DNA of 32,506 bases. Source: Flavobacteriales bacterium (GTDB lineage Bacteria; Bacteroidota; Bacteroidia; Flavobacteriales; CAJXXR01). The stretch lies in contig JAOAQX010000017.1 in NCBI GenBank assembly GCA_025210805.1, positions 1 through 32,506 on the forward strand, written 5' to 3'. Below, one piece after another: positions 1-7,725 of this stretch. The notes beneath the pieces were generated by a model. That model saw only the letters and a list, made by a program, of their open reading frames with translations. It was not told the origin of the DNA and searched no databases. The translations under genes were made by a program, and so were the position numbers. The stretch's first letter is position 1, and every line of letters starts with the position of its first letter.

Positions 1-671
1 AAAAAATGCAATTCGACTTTCGAACTGGTCATTACATCTCCTTAACCCTCCCGAAAAGTCAGAACAAGCCTGAAATTAAAATCCCCCTTTGAAGGGGGAT
101 TTGCATGTCAGCACCCTCGAAAAGAAAATTAAAAAAAAATACAATTCGACTTTCGAACTGGTCATTACATCTCCTTAACCCTCCCGAAAAGTCAGAACAA
201 GCCTGGAATTAAAATCCCCCTTTGAAGGGGATTTGCATCTTGTTTAATAATCGGATAGCATTTCTTTAGTTTCTTTTTATAGGTGGTGTTTACTTTGTGT
301 AACATCCCCCCTTCCCCCTTCAAAGGGGGATTTGCATGTAAACACCCTCGAAAAGAAAATTAAAAAAATGCAATTCGACTTTCGAACTGGTCATTACATC
401 TCCTTAACCCTCCCGAAAAGTCAGAACAAGCCTGAAATTAAAATCCCCCTTTGAAGGGGGAAGGGGGATGTTGCATCTTGTTTAATAATCGGATAGCATT
501 TCTTTAGTTTCTTTTTATAGGTGGTGTTTACTTTGTGTAACATCCCCCCTTCCCCCCTTCAAAGGGGGATTTGCGTGTAAACACCTTGGAAGAGAAAACT
601 GAAAAAATGTAATTCGGATTCCAAGCAGGAAGCAGCACCTTCCAAACCCTCCCGAAAAGCCAAGACAAGCT
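1..671 (+). repeat. Left family-1 repeat array (gene-free)
   Basis: This gene-free stretch consists of repeated blocks. One block, an A-run followed by ATGCAATTCGACTTTCGAAC, begins near 1, 131 and 361, with a decayed copy near 601. A second block, starting GCATCTTGTTTAATAATCGG, occurs at 235 and 473, a period of 238 bp. Each block carries C-run/G-run palindromes of the CCCCCTTTGAAGGGGG type and a CCCGAAAAGTC motif. The array has the same orientation and wording as the arrays at 10.8-12.1 kb and 32.2 kb. Short open frames inside it are products of the repeats and are not called as genes. I see no gene or promoter in 672-818. Confidence 0.9.
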
Positions 672-818
672 CTACAAAGAGAAATCTTCAAAATCTTGAC
701 AATAAACACATTAAAACAATTCAACCTTGGGACTAGACCCTATTTCCACCATCTAAAAAAGTGATTTTAGAAAAAAATATTTGAGGTTTGTCTTATCAAT
801 TTTAAAACAAAATTTATT

Positions 819-1268
819 ATGAAAACATCAAATTCTTGGGCGAAAAAAATCGCCATTTTATCTGTTTTTGCCATGGTGGGTGGCGGAATTGTTTATGGAA
901 GTTTTAAGAGTGAAAAATCCTCAGAGAAAGTGGAAAAGACCATAGTTTCAGAAAAGCTCGAAGGAGTATTCTCTTTTGAGAAAGAAACCATAGACTATGG
1001 AACCATCAAGCAAAATAGCGAGGGAAAAAGAAGCTTTGAATTTACCAACAAAGGAAACCAACCCATTCTTATTGCGAATATCAAAAAAAGCTGCGGGTGT
1101 ACCGTTACCGAAAAACCTACTGAACCTATTTTACCTGGGGAAAAAGGACTGATTAAGGTTTCTTATGACACCAAAAGGCTTGGAAAATTCTCCAAAACCA
1201 TAACTGTTATCTCCAATGCTTCAGAACCTCGAAAATTTCTCAAAATTCAGGGGAATATTGTGAAGTAA
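819..1268 (+). CDS. DUF1573 family exported protein
   Basis: This 149-residue protein has an N-terminal hydrophobic segment (about residues 9-27, ending GGGIVYGSF) that acts as a signal or anchor. It is followed by one DUF1573 domain with an immunoglobulin/ASH-like fold (about 48-149). The family signature is visible: phenylalanine and glycine positions in FDYGTI-type form (here IDYGTIKQ), the SCGCT cysteine pair near 90-94, and a closing ISNASEP...IQG strand. The family is very common in Bacteroidota, is found in the periplasm or on the surface, and has no settled biochemical role. The gene stands alone between the left repeat array and a regulator. The start is the ATG following AAAATTTATT, with no clear promoter found upstream. 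Confidence 0.9.
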   Translation: MKTSNSWAKKIAILSVFAMVGGGIVYGSFKSEKSSEKVEKTIVSEKLEGVFSFEKETIDYGTIKQNSEGKRSFEFTNKGNQPILIANIKKSCGCTVTEKPTEPILPGEKGLIKVSYDTKRLGKFSKTITVISNASEPRKFLKIQGNIVK

Positions 1269-1305
1269 TCATCTTTTACTTTTTGAGAATTAAGGCGAGT
1301 TTTTT

Positions 1306-1337
1306 TATCCATTCAGTATTGAATTATTGAATGGATA
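1306..1337. other. Perfect 10-bp inverted repeat after DUF1573 gene
   Basis: TATCCATTCA (1306-1315) is matched by TGAATGGATA (1328-1337) around a 12-nt loop, 38 bp downstream of the DUF1573 stop. It is followed only by a weak T run (TGATATTTT), so it may be an inefficient terminator or an mRNA-stabilising hairpin. Confidence 0.45.
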
Positions 1338-1423
1338 TGATATTTTATGTAATTTGGTGCTTTAGTGATTTTTGTTAGAAAAGCATTTTTTTGACACAAA
1401 TATCATTTTTTAATACGATTTCT

Positions 1424-2449
1424 ATGTTTCGAATTTTACTGTTTCTATTGTGGATTCCTGTACACTCTTTTGGACAATTTAGCTTTGAGATAGCGGCTAA
1501 CTCAGACTACCAAAACGCTACTGCTTATCTTAATATTGTAAAAGATCTATCTCAAAAAGAAGTATTTTATACCGAAAACATTTTATTAGAAACGCAAGTA
1601 GATTCTAATGGTTTTTTTGTTTTTAAAGGGGATTTCTTACCTAAAACAAATCGAATTTATAAGATTTATATCAATAATTGCGAGGAGTCTATTACGCATC
1701 CAGATCATTTACTAAATCAATGTGTTGACAATCTTTCCTATCTATTCATTGCCAATAATTCAGATCAGTTTTTATACCCTTTAAATGAATTAAAACAGAT
1801 GTTTTGTGCACCTGAAAATGAGGCAGGGAAGCATATCGCTCTTGAACAAATAGAGCATCACAGAATAAATCTTTTAAGCCGTATTTCGGAAGCAAAAAAT
1901 GATGCTCAAAGAAAATTGATTTATCAAAAATACTATGAAAAAATAAGGGATTACAGTCTTGATTTCCCGTGGGCACTTGCCAAACTATATGGTTTTTATC
2001 TTTATGCAGATGAAGCTTCCTTTGCTTATCCATACTTCCAGAATGATCAAAAAATACCCGTAATCAAACAGGAAATCATGGAGCAACTTGAAGCCGAAAA
2101 TGGAGATGCACCCTATTTGCTTCACTTCAAAAAACACCAAAACCAGCCAACAGAATTCTCAGGAAATATATTCTCTGTATTACTCGTTTCTCTTTTGATT
2201 ATTTCCCTGTTTTTCAATTTATTTTTCTACAGGAAGCTTAAACAAATAAACACTGTGAAAAAGATTGATTTGAATAAGGTTTTAACCAAGCAAGAGAAAA
2301 AGGTTTATGATTTGATTTGTGAAGAAAAAACGAATAAAGAAATTGCTGAAGCATTATTTGTGAGCCTGAGTACGGTAAAAACCCACATCAATAATATCTA
2401 TAAAAAACTTGAAGTTAAGGATCGAAAATCTTTACAATCTTTAAAGTAA
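1424..2449 (+). CDS. Membrane-anchored LuxR-type transcriptional regulator
   Basis: The product is about 341 residues. The layout is a signal peptide (MFRILLFLLWIPVHSFGQ), a periplasmic region of roughly 230 residues with no recognised domain, one transmembrane helix (about 250-268, FSVLLVSLLIISLFF), a short linker, and a C-terminal GerE/LuxR helix-turn-helix (LTKQEKKVYDLICEEKTNKE, then the recognition helix SLSTVKTHINNIYKKL). The frame can be extended to a TTG at 1391, but the ATG at 1424 begins the signal peptide directly and is preferred. The layout suggests a protein that senses an envelope signal and regulates DNA while bound to the membrane. This class is common in Flavobacteriales, and its targets are unknown. 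Confidence 0.85.
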   Translation: MFRILLFLLWIPVHSFGQFSFEIAANSDYQNATAYLNIVKDLSQKEVFYTENILLETQVDSNGFFVFKGDFLPKTNRIYKIYINNCEESITHPDHLLNQCVDNLSYLFIANNSDQFLYPLNELKQMFCAPENEAGKHIALEQIEHHRINLLSRISEAKNDAQRKLIYQKYYEKIRDYSLDFPWALAKLYGFYLYADEASFAYPYFQNDQKIPVIKQEIMEQLEAENGDAPYLLHFKKHQNQPTEFSGNIFSVLLVSLLIISLFFNLFFYRKLKQINTVKKIDLNKVLTKQEKKVYDLICEEKTNKEIAEALFVSLSTVKTHINNIYKKLEVKDRKSLQSLK

Positions 2450-2466
2450 TCCACTATCTTCGTAAT

Positions 2467-2591
2467 TAATACCGATGAGTAAATTAACACCATGATGGTA
2501 TAAATTGTGAGTAAATATCGATTACTTGCTAAAATTACTCACTTGTTTCACTGAGTTCACAACTGATTTTTAGCAATGTATCGGCATTGCA
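2467..2591 (-). repeat. Family-2 dispersed repeat, copy 1 (permuted)
   Basis: The reverse complement matches the elements at 17545, 20857 and 23051. The core inverted repeat is formed by ATTACTTGCTAAAA (about 2521) and TTTTAGCAATGTATCGGCAT (about 2569-2588). The companion module GTAAATTAACACCATGATGGT (2479-2499) lies on the opposite side of the core from its place in the other copies, though it has the same orientation. The element fills the gap between the regulator stop and the epimerase start. Confidence 0.8.
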
Positions 2592-2614
2592 TTTAAGGAC
2601 AGAAATGGCATAAT

Positions 2615-3631
2615 ATGGCAAAAGCACTTATCACAGGAGCTACAGGATTAGTTGGAATCAATCTTTTGATAGAATTACTGGACAAAAAACGTTTTCAGGA
2701 ATTTGTTCTACCTTATCGCTCTGAGGAGAAAAAACAATTCGCTTTATCTTATCTAGCTTATCATGCTCCTCATGCAAACTTGGAAACATTGCATTGGAAA
2801 AAGGGAGATTTATTAGATTTTATATTTGTAGAAAGTCTAATGGAAAAGGATTTAAGAATCTTTCATTGTGCAGCCATTATTTCTTTCAAGAAAAAAGACG
2901 GAGCTGAAATGATTGCCAAAAACCAGCTACTCACAGAAAATATGGTGAATGGTGCATTAAGTTTCCCCAATACTTTTATGGTTTTTGTAAGCTCTATAGC
3001 TGCCATGGGTAGAGCCGATAATAATGAAGTAATTTCAGAAGATACTTACTGGAAACCATCGGATAAAAACTCCAACTATGCCGAGAGCAAATATGAATCG
3101 GAAATGATTGTATGGAGAGGGATTGAAGAAGGCTTGCAGGCTGTAATTGTTAACCCTGCGATTATCTTGGGTGCCTATAAACACTCTCAAATGAGCACAG
3201 AACTATTTCAAATGCTCTACAAAGGTTTCAATTATTATTCTGAAGGTATTAACGCTTTTGTGGATGTAAAAGATGTCGCTCAAATAATGGCATTATTAGA
3301 AGAACAAAACATCCAAAATGAACGATTTATTCTTTCTGCTGGAAATTTTAGCTATCACCAAATTTTTGATTGGATAACCGAAGGATTCAACAAACCAAAA
3401 CCCAAAATACAGGTAACAATGAGTCTCGGAAAAAAAGTTCTTTGGGTAGAGAAATTTCTTTCAATTTTTGGAAGAAAAAGAAAACTTACCAAAGAAAATC
3501 TCGAAACATCCCTTCAAGAAAACAAATATGATTCTTCTAAACTCATCCATACTTTGGAATACCATTATTCACCCGTTCAAAAAAGTATTCAATGGCATTG
3601 TGAGGATTTTTTGAAGTTCCATAAAGAATAA
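2615..3631 (+). CDS. NAD-dependent epimerase/dehydratase (extended SDR)
   Basis: This 338-residue extended short-chain dehydrogenase/reductase has an N-terminal Rossmann nucleotide-binding motif TGATGLVG (7-14), serines in VSSIAAMG (126-127) and a catalytic Y155-x3-K159 in YAESKYESE. After these comes a substrate loop with NPAIILG. The C-terminal half (about 200-338) is the variable substrate domain. Relatives act on nucleotide sugars, flavonoid-like alcohols or sterol-like substrates, and the sequence alone does not say which. It lies alone, with a family-2 repeat directly upstream, and converges on the Omp85 gene with only about 20 bp between stops. No promoter is evident. Confidence 0.88.
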   Translation: MAKALITGATGLVGINLLIELLDKKRFQEFVLPYRSEEKKQFALSYLAYHAPHANLETLHWKKGDLLDFIFVESLMEKDLRIFHCAAIISFKKKDGAEMIAKNQLLTENMVNGALSFPNTFMVFVSSIAAMGRADNNEVISEDTYWKPSDKNSNYAESKYESEMIVWRGIEEGLQAVIVNPAIILGAYKHSQMSTELFQMLYKGFNYYSEGINAFVDVKDVAQIMALLEEQNIQNERFILSAGNFSYHQIFDWITEGFNKPKPKIQVTMSLGKKVLWVEKFLSIFGRKRKLTKENLETSLQENKYDSSKLIHTLEYHYSPVQKSIQWHCEDFLKFHKE

Positions 3632-3650
3632 AAATAAGCGCTTTCGGTTA

Positions 3651-4934
3651 TCAGAAATATTGCCCCAAACCAAGGACAAATCCATTACCTGATCGATCAT
3701 TAAGTCCAAAAGCATAATCTATTCTAAGCGTAGCTCCAAAAATATTTTTGAGATGAAAACGTGCTCCAATTCCCGAACTGGCATATAAATTCGTTTCTTT
3801 AAAAAGATTTCCTAAATCGCCTCCTGCTTGTCTGAGCGTTGCGGCATCTACAAAAGCAACCCCTTGAATAGCTAGCCAATTTTTATCTAACAAAGTGTGG
3901 CGGTATTCTGTATTGAGCACCAAAGCTCCAGATCCTCTATTGATTCTATTTCCTACTCCACGTACATTTTTATGATTGTCAATCACAAAGGCAGAAAAAG
4001 GTGTTGAGTGGTTTGAAGAAAGTCCTAATTTCATCTGTACTCCTAAATTTCCTTTATTGGCTGTTCTCTTAAAATATTTCAGGAATAATTCCCCTATCTG
4101 AAAAGGTGTTTTATCCTTACGAGAAGTAACTATTTGATAAGAAAAATCTAAGGCATAACCGTCCAAGTAAAAATAATGATGCTTTACTTTATAATGCTGA
4201 TAGTAGAGTTTTCCCAGTATTTTTAGAATATCCAAACCTGGTGGAGCTTTTACAGAATCGGCACCACGGAGATAGGAATATTTTTCATTAAAAGCATTGA
4301 TCCCAAATTCCAATTTGTTGGCAAAATTCATTTGGTAAAGCCCCAGTACTTCTGCAGAAATATTTTGATAATTATAATCGGCAGTAAATTCTCTGGTATC
4401 GGATCCTTCTTTATCTAATGGATTTTGAAAATACAAAGGCTCTATGCTGTTAAAATAACGATGAGAAAAACCCATCCCCCATTTATTATTAAACAAAAAT
4501 GGAGCTTTGGCTTGTATACCATAAGAGTGCTTATTGTTATAAAGATAATGAGCCTCCAAAGTCACATTTTGCCCAAAGGCATTATACTCAGCAGCACCTA
4601 CTTTGAACCAATTTCGATCTTTATCTGCCCATATTTCTATTATAGGAATAATGGTAAAACGTTCTTCAATTTCAAAAACGAGCACATTCTTTCCTTGTTC
4701 ATTTTTAAGTTTTGAATGTGCATTTTTTACCGCTGGCAAACGTTTTAAAAATTCGATATCTTCTTGTACCGAAGCATTTTTGTAATCATCTCCCAACTGA
4801 GTAGTTAAGAGTTTTTTGATCAAACTTGTTTTTGTTTTTTCGTTTCCTGAAATTTGAATTTCATCTATATTTTGAGCCCATAAAGCATTGAACATCAAAA
4901 GAAACACAATAAGAATACGCTTTTCCATATTCAT
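3651..4934 (-). CDS. Omp85/BamA-TamA family outer membrane protein with a single POTRA
   Basis: This 427-residue protein has a signal peptide (about 1-20, ending NALWAQ) and one POTRA-like domain (21-100, starting IDEIQISGNEKTKTSLI). A C-terminal Omp85 beta-barrel (about 110-427) carries glycine/aromatic-rich strands and ends with the terminal phenylalanine GLGQYF typical of outer-membrane barrels. A GSGALVLNTEYRH segment resembles the conserved Omp85 barrel region. With one POTRA it is much shorter than BamA, so it is more like small TamA/TpsB-like members than the main assembly machine. It is the last gene of a tight operon (DUF547-barrel, GH113-like, Omp85), 3 bp after the hydrolase stop. 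An in-frame ATG two codons later is an equally possible start. Confidence 0.85.
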   Translation of the reverse strand: MNMEKRILIVFLLMFNALWAQNIDEIQISGNEKTKTSLIKKLLTTQLGDDYKNASVQEDIEFLKRLPAVKNAHSKLKNEQGKNVLVFEIEERFTIIPIIEIWADKDRNWFKVGAAEYNAFGQNVTLEAHYLYNNKHSYGIQAKAPFLFNNKWGMGFSHRYFNSIEPLYFQNPLDKEGSDTREFTADYNYQNISAEVLGLYQMNFANKLEFGINAFNEKYSYLRGADSVKAPPGLDILKILGKLYYQHYKVKHHYFYLDGYALDFSYQIVTSRKDKTPFQIGELFLKYFKRTANKGNLGVQMKLGLSSNHSTPFSAFVIDNHKNVRGVGNRINRGSGALVLNTEYRHTLLDKNWLAIQGVAFVDAATLRQAGGDLGNLFKETNLYASSGIGARFHLKNIFGATLRIDYAFGLNDRSGNGFVLGLGQYF

Positions 4935-4937
4935 TTT

Positions 4938-5966
4938 TTATTCGTTATTACTATAATATTTTCTTACAGTTGCCTCAGCAGGCTTGTTTTGCACTGTATA
5001 AGTGAGGTCTATTTCGGGATTTATTTGATCATCAAAATCAAACCATTTCCACAAAAATCCTCCTGCAACCCATTCTTCTTGCCAAAAACTTAAAAAGAAT
5101 GCCTCCAAAGCCTTGGATTGGTTCTCGTTATTTCTTTGCAAAGAATTATCAGAAGACCAAGGTTCTCTACAAGTAAACTCTACATTTCTATACCCAAATT
5201 CAGTAAAAATGATGGGTTTGTCATACATTTCACTTACTTTTTGAATCTTCTTTTTAATAGGTTTCCAAGCTTCAACAACTTCACTCACCTCTATGTTTTT
5301 TTTGTCTGAAAGTGGGAAATACGCATCAATCCCGATAAAATCTAACTCCTTCCAAAAACTCACAGATTCATACTCATCCCAGTTTGCAGCATAAGTCAGT
5401 TTTCCTTTATAGATTTTTTTAATTTCGATAATGAGATCATGCCAATATTCTGGTCTCTGCTTTGCAAAAGATTTCATTTCTGTTCCGATACTAAAAAGCT
5501 CTATATCTTCTTCTTGAGCTATTTTTGCATAATGGAGGATATACTTTGAATAGTTTTCTTCTAGTTTTTTCCAATTAGCTTCTGATTTCATCTCAATATG
5601 ACCGACAAATTTTCCTCCTAAAACCCAAATTTGAGGTTTCAGCATTCTGGTCATCCCTTTCTCTTTAAATAATTTTGCTGTGGTTTTAATTCCTTCTGTG
5701 GTCTCTCCCCACCATTGATTTTTTGAATCGTAAATAATCTCAGGATTATCCAAAGCATACATAAAAGAAAATGGAATTAAGGCAGCACTATTGCTCCTCA
5801 ATTCCACTAAAGGCTTTAGATGATTTCCATTGATTACATTATCTGAAGCAACCCAGCTTACCCCATTATATCTAGGATGAAAGCTGGAATTGTCTTCAAC
5901 CAGCAAAGTATCTTTTGAACAAGCCGTACAAAGGCTCATCAACATAAAAATCAAAAATAATCTCAT
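4938..5966 (-). CDS. GH113-like TIM-barrel glycoside hydrolase lipoprotein
   Basis: This 342-residue protein has a lipoprotein signal (MRLFLIFMLMSLCTAC, lipid cysteine 16). The rest reads as one TIM-barrel hydrolase related to family GH113 (beta-mannanase-like). The likely acid/base glutamate is E163 in FSIGTEM and the likely nucleophile is E256 in IIFTEFGYR. An aromatic sugar-binding surface is suggested by NQWWGE, DAYFPL and GFLWKWFDF. Both catalytic residues are present, so it is probably active on a beta-linked glycan, but the substrate cannot be read from sequence. It sits between the DUF547-barrel gene (10 bp upstream) and the Omp85 gene (3 bp downstream), so the three are probably co-transcribed. 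Confidence 0.85.
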   Translation of the reverse strand: MRLFLIFMLMSLCTACSKDTLLVEDNSSFHPRYNGVSWVASDNVINGNHLKPLVELRSNSAALIPFSFMYALDNPEIIYDSKNQWWGETTEGIKTTAKLFKEKGMTRMLKPQIWVLGGKFVGHIEMKSEANWKKLEENYSKYILHYAKIAQEEDIELFSIGTEMKSFAKQRPEYWHDLIIEIKKIYKGKLTYAANWDEYESVSFWKELDFIGIDAYFPLSDKKNIEVSEVVEAWKPIKKKIQKVSEMYDKPIIFTEFGYRNVEFTCREPWSSDNSLQRNNENQSKALEAFFLSFWQEEWVAGGFLWKWFDFDDQINPEIDLTYTVQNKPAEATVRKYYSNNE

Positions 5967-5976
5967 ACAAAAAGTA

Positions 5977-7593
5977 TTATAAAATATATCTCAACCCTAA
6001 ATTATAGGCACTACCTAAGCCTGCGAAACTACTTCCTCTTACAAAACTCCCGTAAGATATTTCGATATTGAGTTTAGCGGTAGCTTGGTATTTTCCTCCC
6101 AGTCCTACTTGTGTAAATTCTTGTGAGAAATTATTTCCAACATCTATCAGTGCCGATTGTTGCACATTGGTATAAACGGTGAATTTATCATTTGGAAAAT
6201 AGCTCAAAAACACCGAAAAAGGAACAAAAAGACTGTTGTTTGCAAAACGCTCACTTGCATTTTTATTTGAACCTGTTGGCACATCCGCTTTATTTTCTCC
6301 AAAATTATATAGAACATCTAACTCTGTAAAAACTTGAAACTTGTCACGCGCAAAAGAGTGGTCGAAAAAGAGTTTTGTTTCCCAAACATAGCTTCTTTTA
6401 TCTATAAATCCATAGTTAATTTCCTCAAAAAGTGGAATGACTAAACCTGTTTGGAAAGAAAAATTTGAAAGATTTTTGAAGGGACTAATTTTTACCAAAG
6501 GTGTAATAGAACTTAATCCTGTTCGTTTAAAATATCCTTTTCCTTCTTTTTCTGTTAAGTCTTCATTTTTATAATGAAAAACATCTAAAACACTACCTTC
6601 ATTTTTAATACTATTTTTATAAGCAACCACTGCCCCCACATTGATTCTTGCATTTTTAGAAATTCCGTAACTAAGCTCCAATGTTGTAGTAAAAAAACTT
6701 TCTCTAAAATCTAGATTTTCTACTGTTGACCCTTTGTTTGTTTTTTTGTTATGAGAATATAAATTATTAAATAACTTAAAGTCAAATACTCCTTTTCCCA
6801 ATAGTTTTGAAGGCGTAAACGCACGGATATTTGAAACCGCTTTTTCACCGTTTACAGGATTTCCTTTCATTTCGTTTAAGTTCCAATTGTACTGATAAAA
6901 ACTTGTTTTGGCATTTGAAGGGAGTTTTTTAGTCAAATAAGGATTGATATAATCAATAAAAGACTGTCCGTTTGTTTCAAAATCTTCGGCATACCATTTA
7001 AAAATCTCCGAAAGCTCTACAGAATTATCGGCAGGATTAATTTTAGTAAACTCAGGATTGTTGATTGTCATACGAGTTCTCTTATCTAGTTGTTGATCAA
7101 GAATGGTTGGGATATAAGCGTATTCAGCTATTGGCGGACAACTAATAGCCGCACAAACAAGCACAAAATGATAACGAGCATCAGGATGTGTTTTTCTCAA
7201 TAATTTATTCTCTATATGCTCTAAAGTGACTTTTTTACCTCCAATATGTATTTTTTTGGTCTTAAAAAAACCAGGAACTGCCATTGGAGAATTTATTGGA
7301 TAATTTTCCACAACCAATTTCATCACTCCAAGATTGTAATTATTAATCCAAAAAGCTTGATAATTAGCTTTATCATTAGCAGGAATATTGATGGTATTAG
7401 ACAAATCGATAATCGAATTCAATTCTGATACATTTGCTTTAATCCCTTTATAATCTACTCGTCCATTTTTCACATACTGAGCAAAAAAAGCATCAGTTTT
7501 TTGGTAATAAGCTTCAAAATTTGCATTTTGTGCTTGACTAAGCAATGGAATCAAACTAAATACAAAACAAATTGTTAGAAAATATTTTTTCAT
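5977..7593 (-). CDS. DUF547 protein fused to an outer-membrane beta-barrel-like domain
   Basis: The 538-residue product begins with a signal peptide (1-21, ending LSQAQ). A DUF547 domain (about 25-230) shows the conserved NYQAFWINNYNLGVMKLV block, LEHIENKLLRK, and HFVLVCAAISCPPIAEYAY with a conserved cysteine. DUF547 proteins usually end near 250 residues. This one continues for about 285 residues of alternating strands (about 255-538, for example TTTLELSYGISKNARINVGA and LNIEISYGSFVRGSSFAGLG) that look like an outer-membrane barrel. DUF547 has no firm function, although parts of the family resemble papain-like folds. It is the first gene of the operon with the GH113-like and Omp85 genes. Confidence 0.82.
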   Translation of the reverse strand: MKKYFLTICFVFSLIPLLSQAQNANFEAYYQKTDAFFAQYVKNGRVDYKGIKANVSELNSIIDLSNTINIPANDKANYQAFWINNYNLGVMKLVVENYPINSPMAVPGFFKTKKIHIGGKKVTLEHIENKLLRKTHPDARYHFVLVCAAISCPPIAEYAYIPTILDQQLDKRTRMTINNPEFTKINPADNSVELSEIFKWYAEDFETNGQSFIDYINPYLTKKLPSNAKTSFYQYNWNLNEMKGNPVNGEKAVSNIRAFTPSKLLGKGVFDFKLFNNLYSHNKKTNKGSTVENLDFRESFFTTTLELSYGISKNARINVGAVVAYKNSIKNEGSVLDVFHYKNEDLTEKEGKGYFKRTGLSSITPLVKISPFKNLSNFSFQTGLVIPLFEEINYGFIDKRSYVWETKLFFDHSFARDKFQVFTELDVLYNFGENKADVPTGSNKNASERFANNSLFVPFSVFLSYFPNDKFTVYTNVQQSALIDVGNNFSQEFTQVGLGGKYQATAKLNIEISYGSFVRGSSFAGLGSAYNLGLRYIL

Positions 7594-7725
7594 TTTTAAT
7601 TAAGGTTTTTTGTTTTTTACTGACAAAAGCTACATGAGCTTAGTGCCACTTGTGTGGGATTACTTACAAAGAATTTAATTTTTTTTCTGAAGTTCAGATT
7701 TTAACATTTAATCAAAACCCTCGTT
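7594..7725. promoter_or_regulatory. Divergent intergenic region with two small inverted repeats
   Basis: This 132-bp space separates the minus-strand envelope operon from the plus-strand oxidoreductase, so it must hold both promoters. I see two small dyads, AAGCT-ACATG-AGCTT near 7627-7641 and CCAC-TTGT-GTGG near 7647-7658, that could be operator sites. No clean TAnnTTTG element is visible on either strand. Confidence 0.4.

Noticed and set aside
1-671. CRISPR array
   Set aside because: The repeats are long and variable, carry G/C-run hairpins, and lack uniform spacers or any cas gene. The same holds for the arrays at 10.8-12.1 kb and 32.2 kb.
515-724. Minus-strand open frame in the left array
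   Set aside because: It lies wholly in repeat sequence, its C-terminal residues mirror the repeat text, and the protein has no recognisable features.
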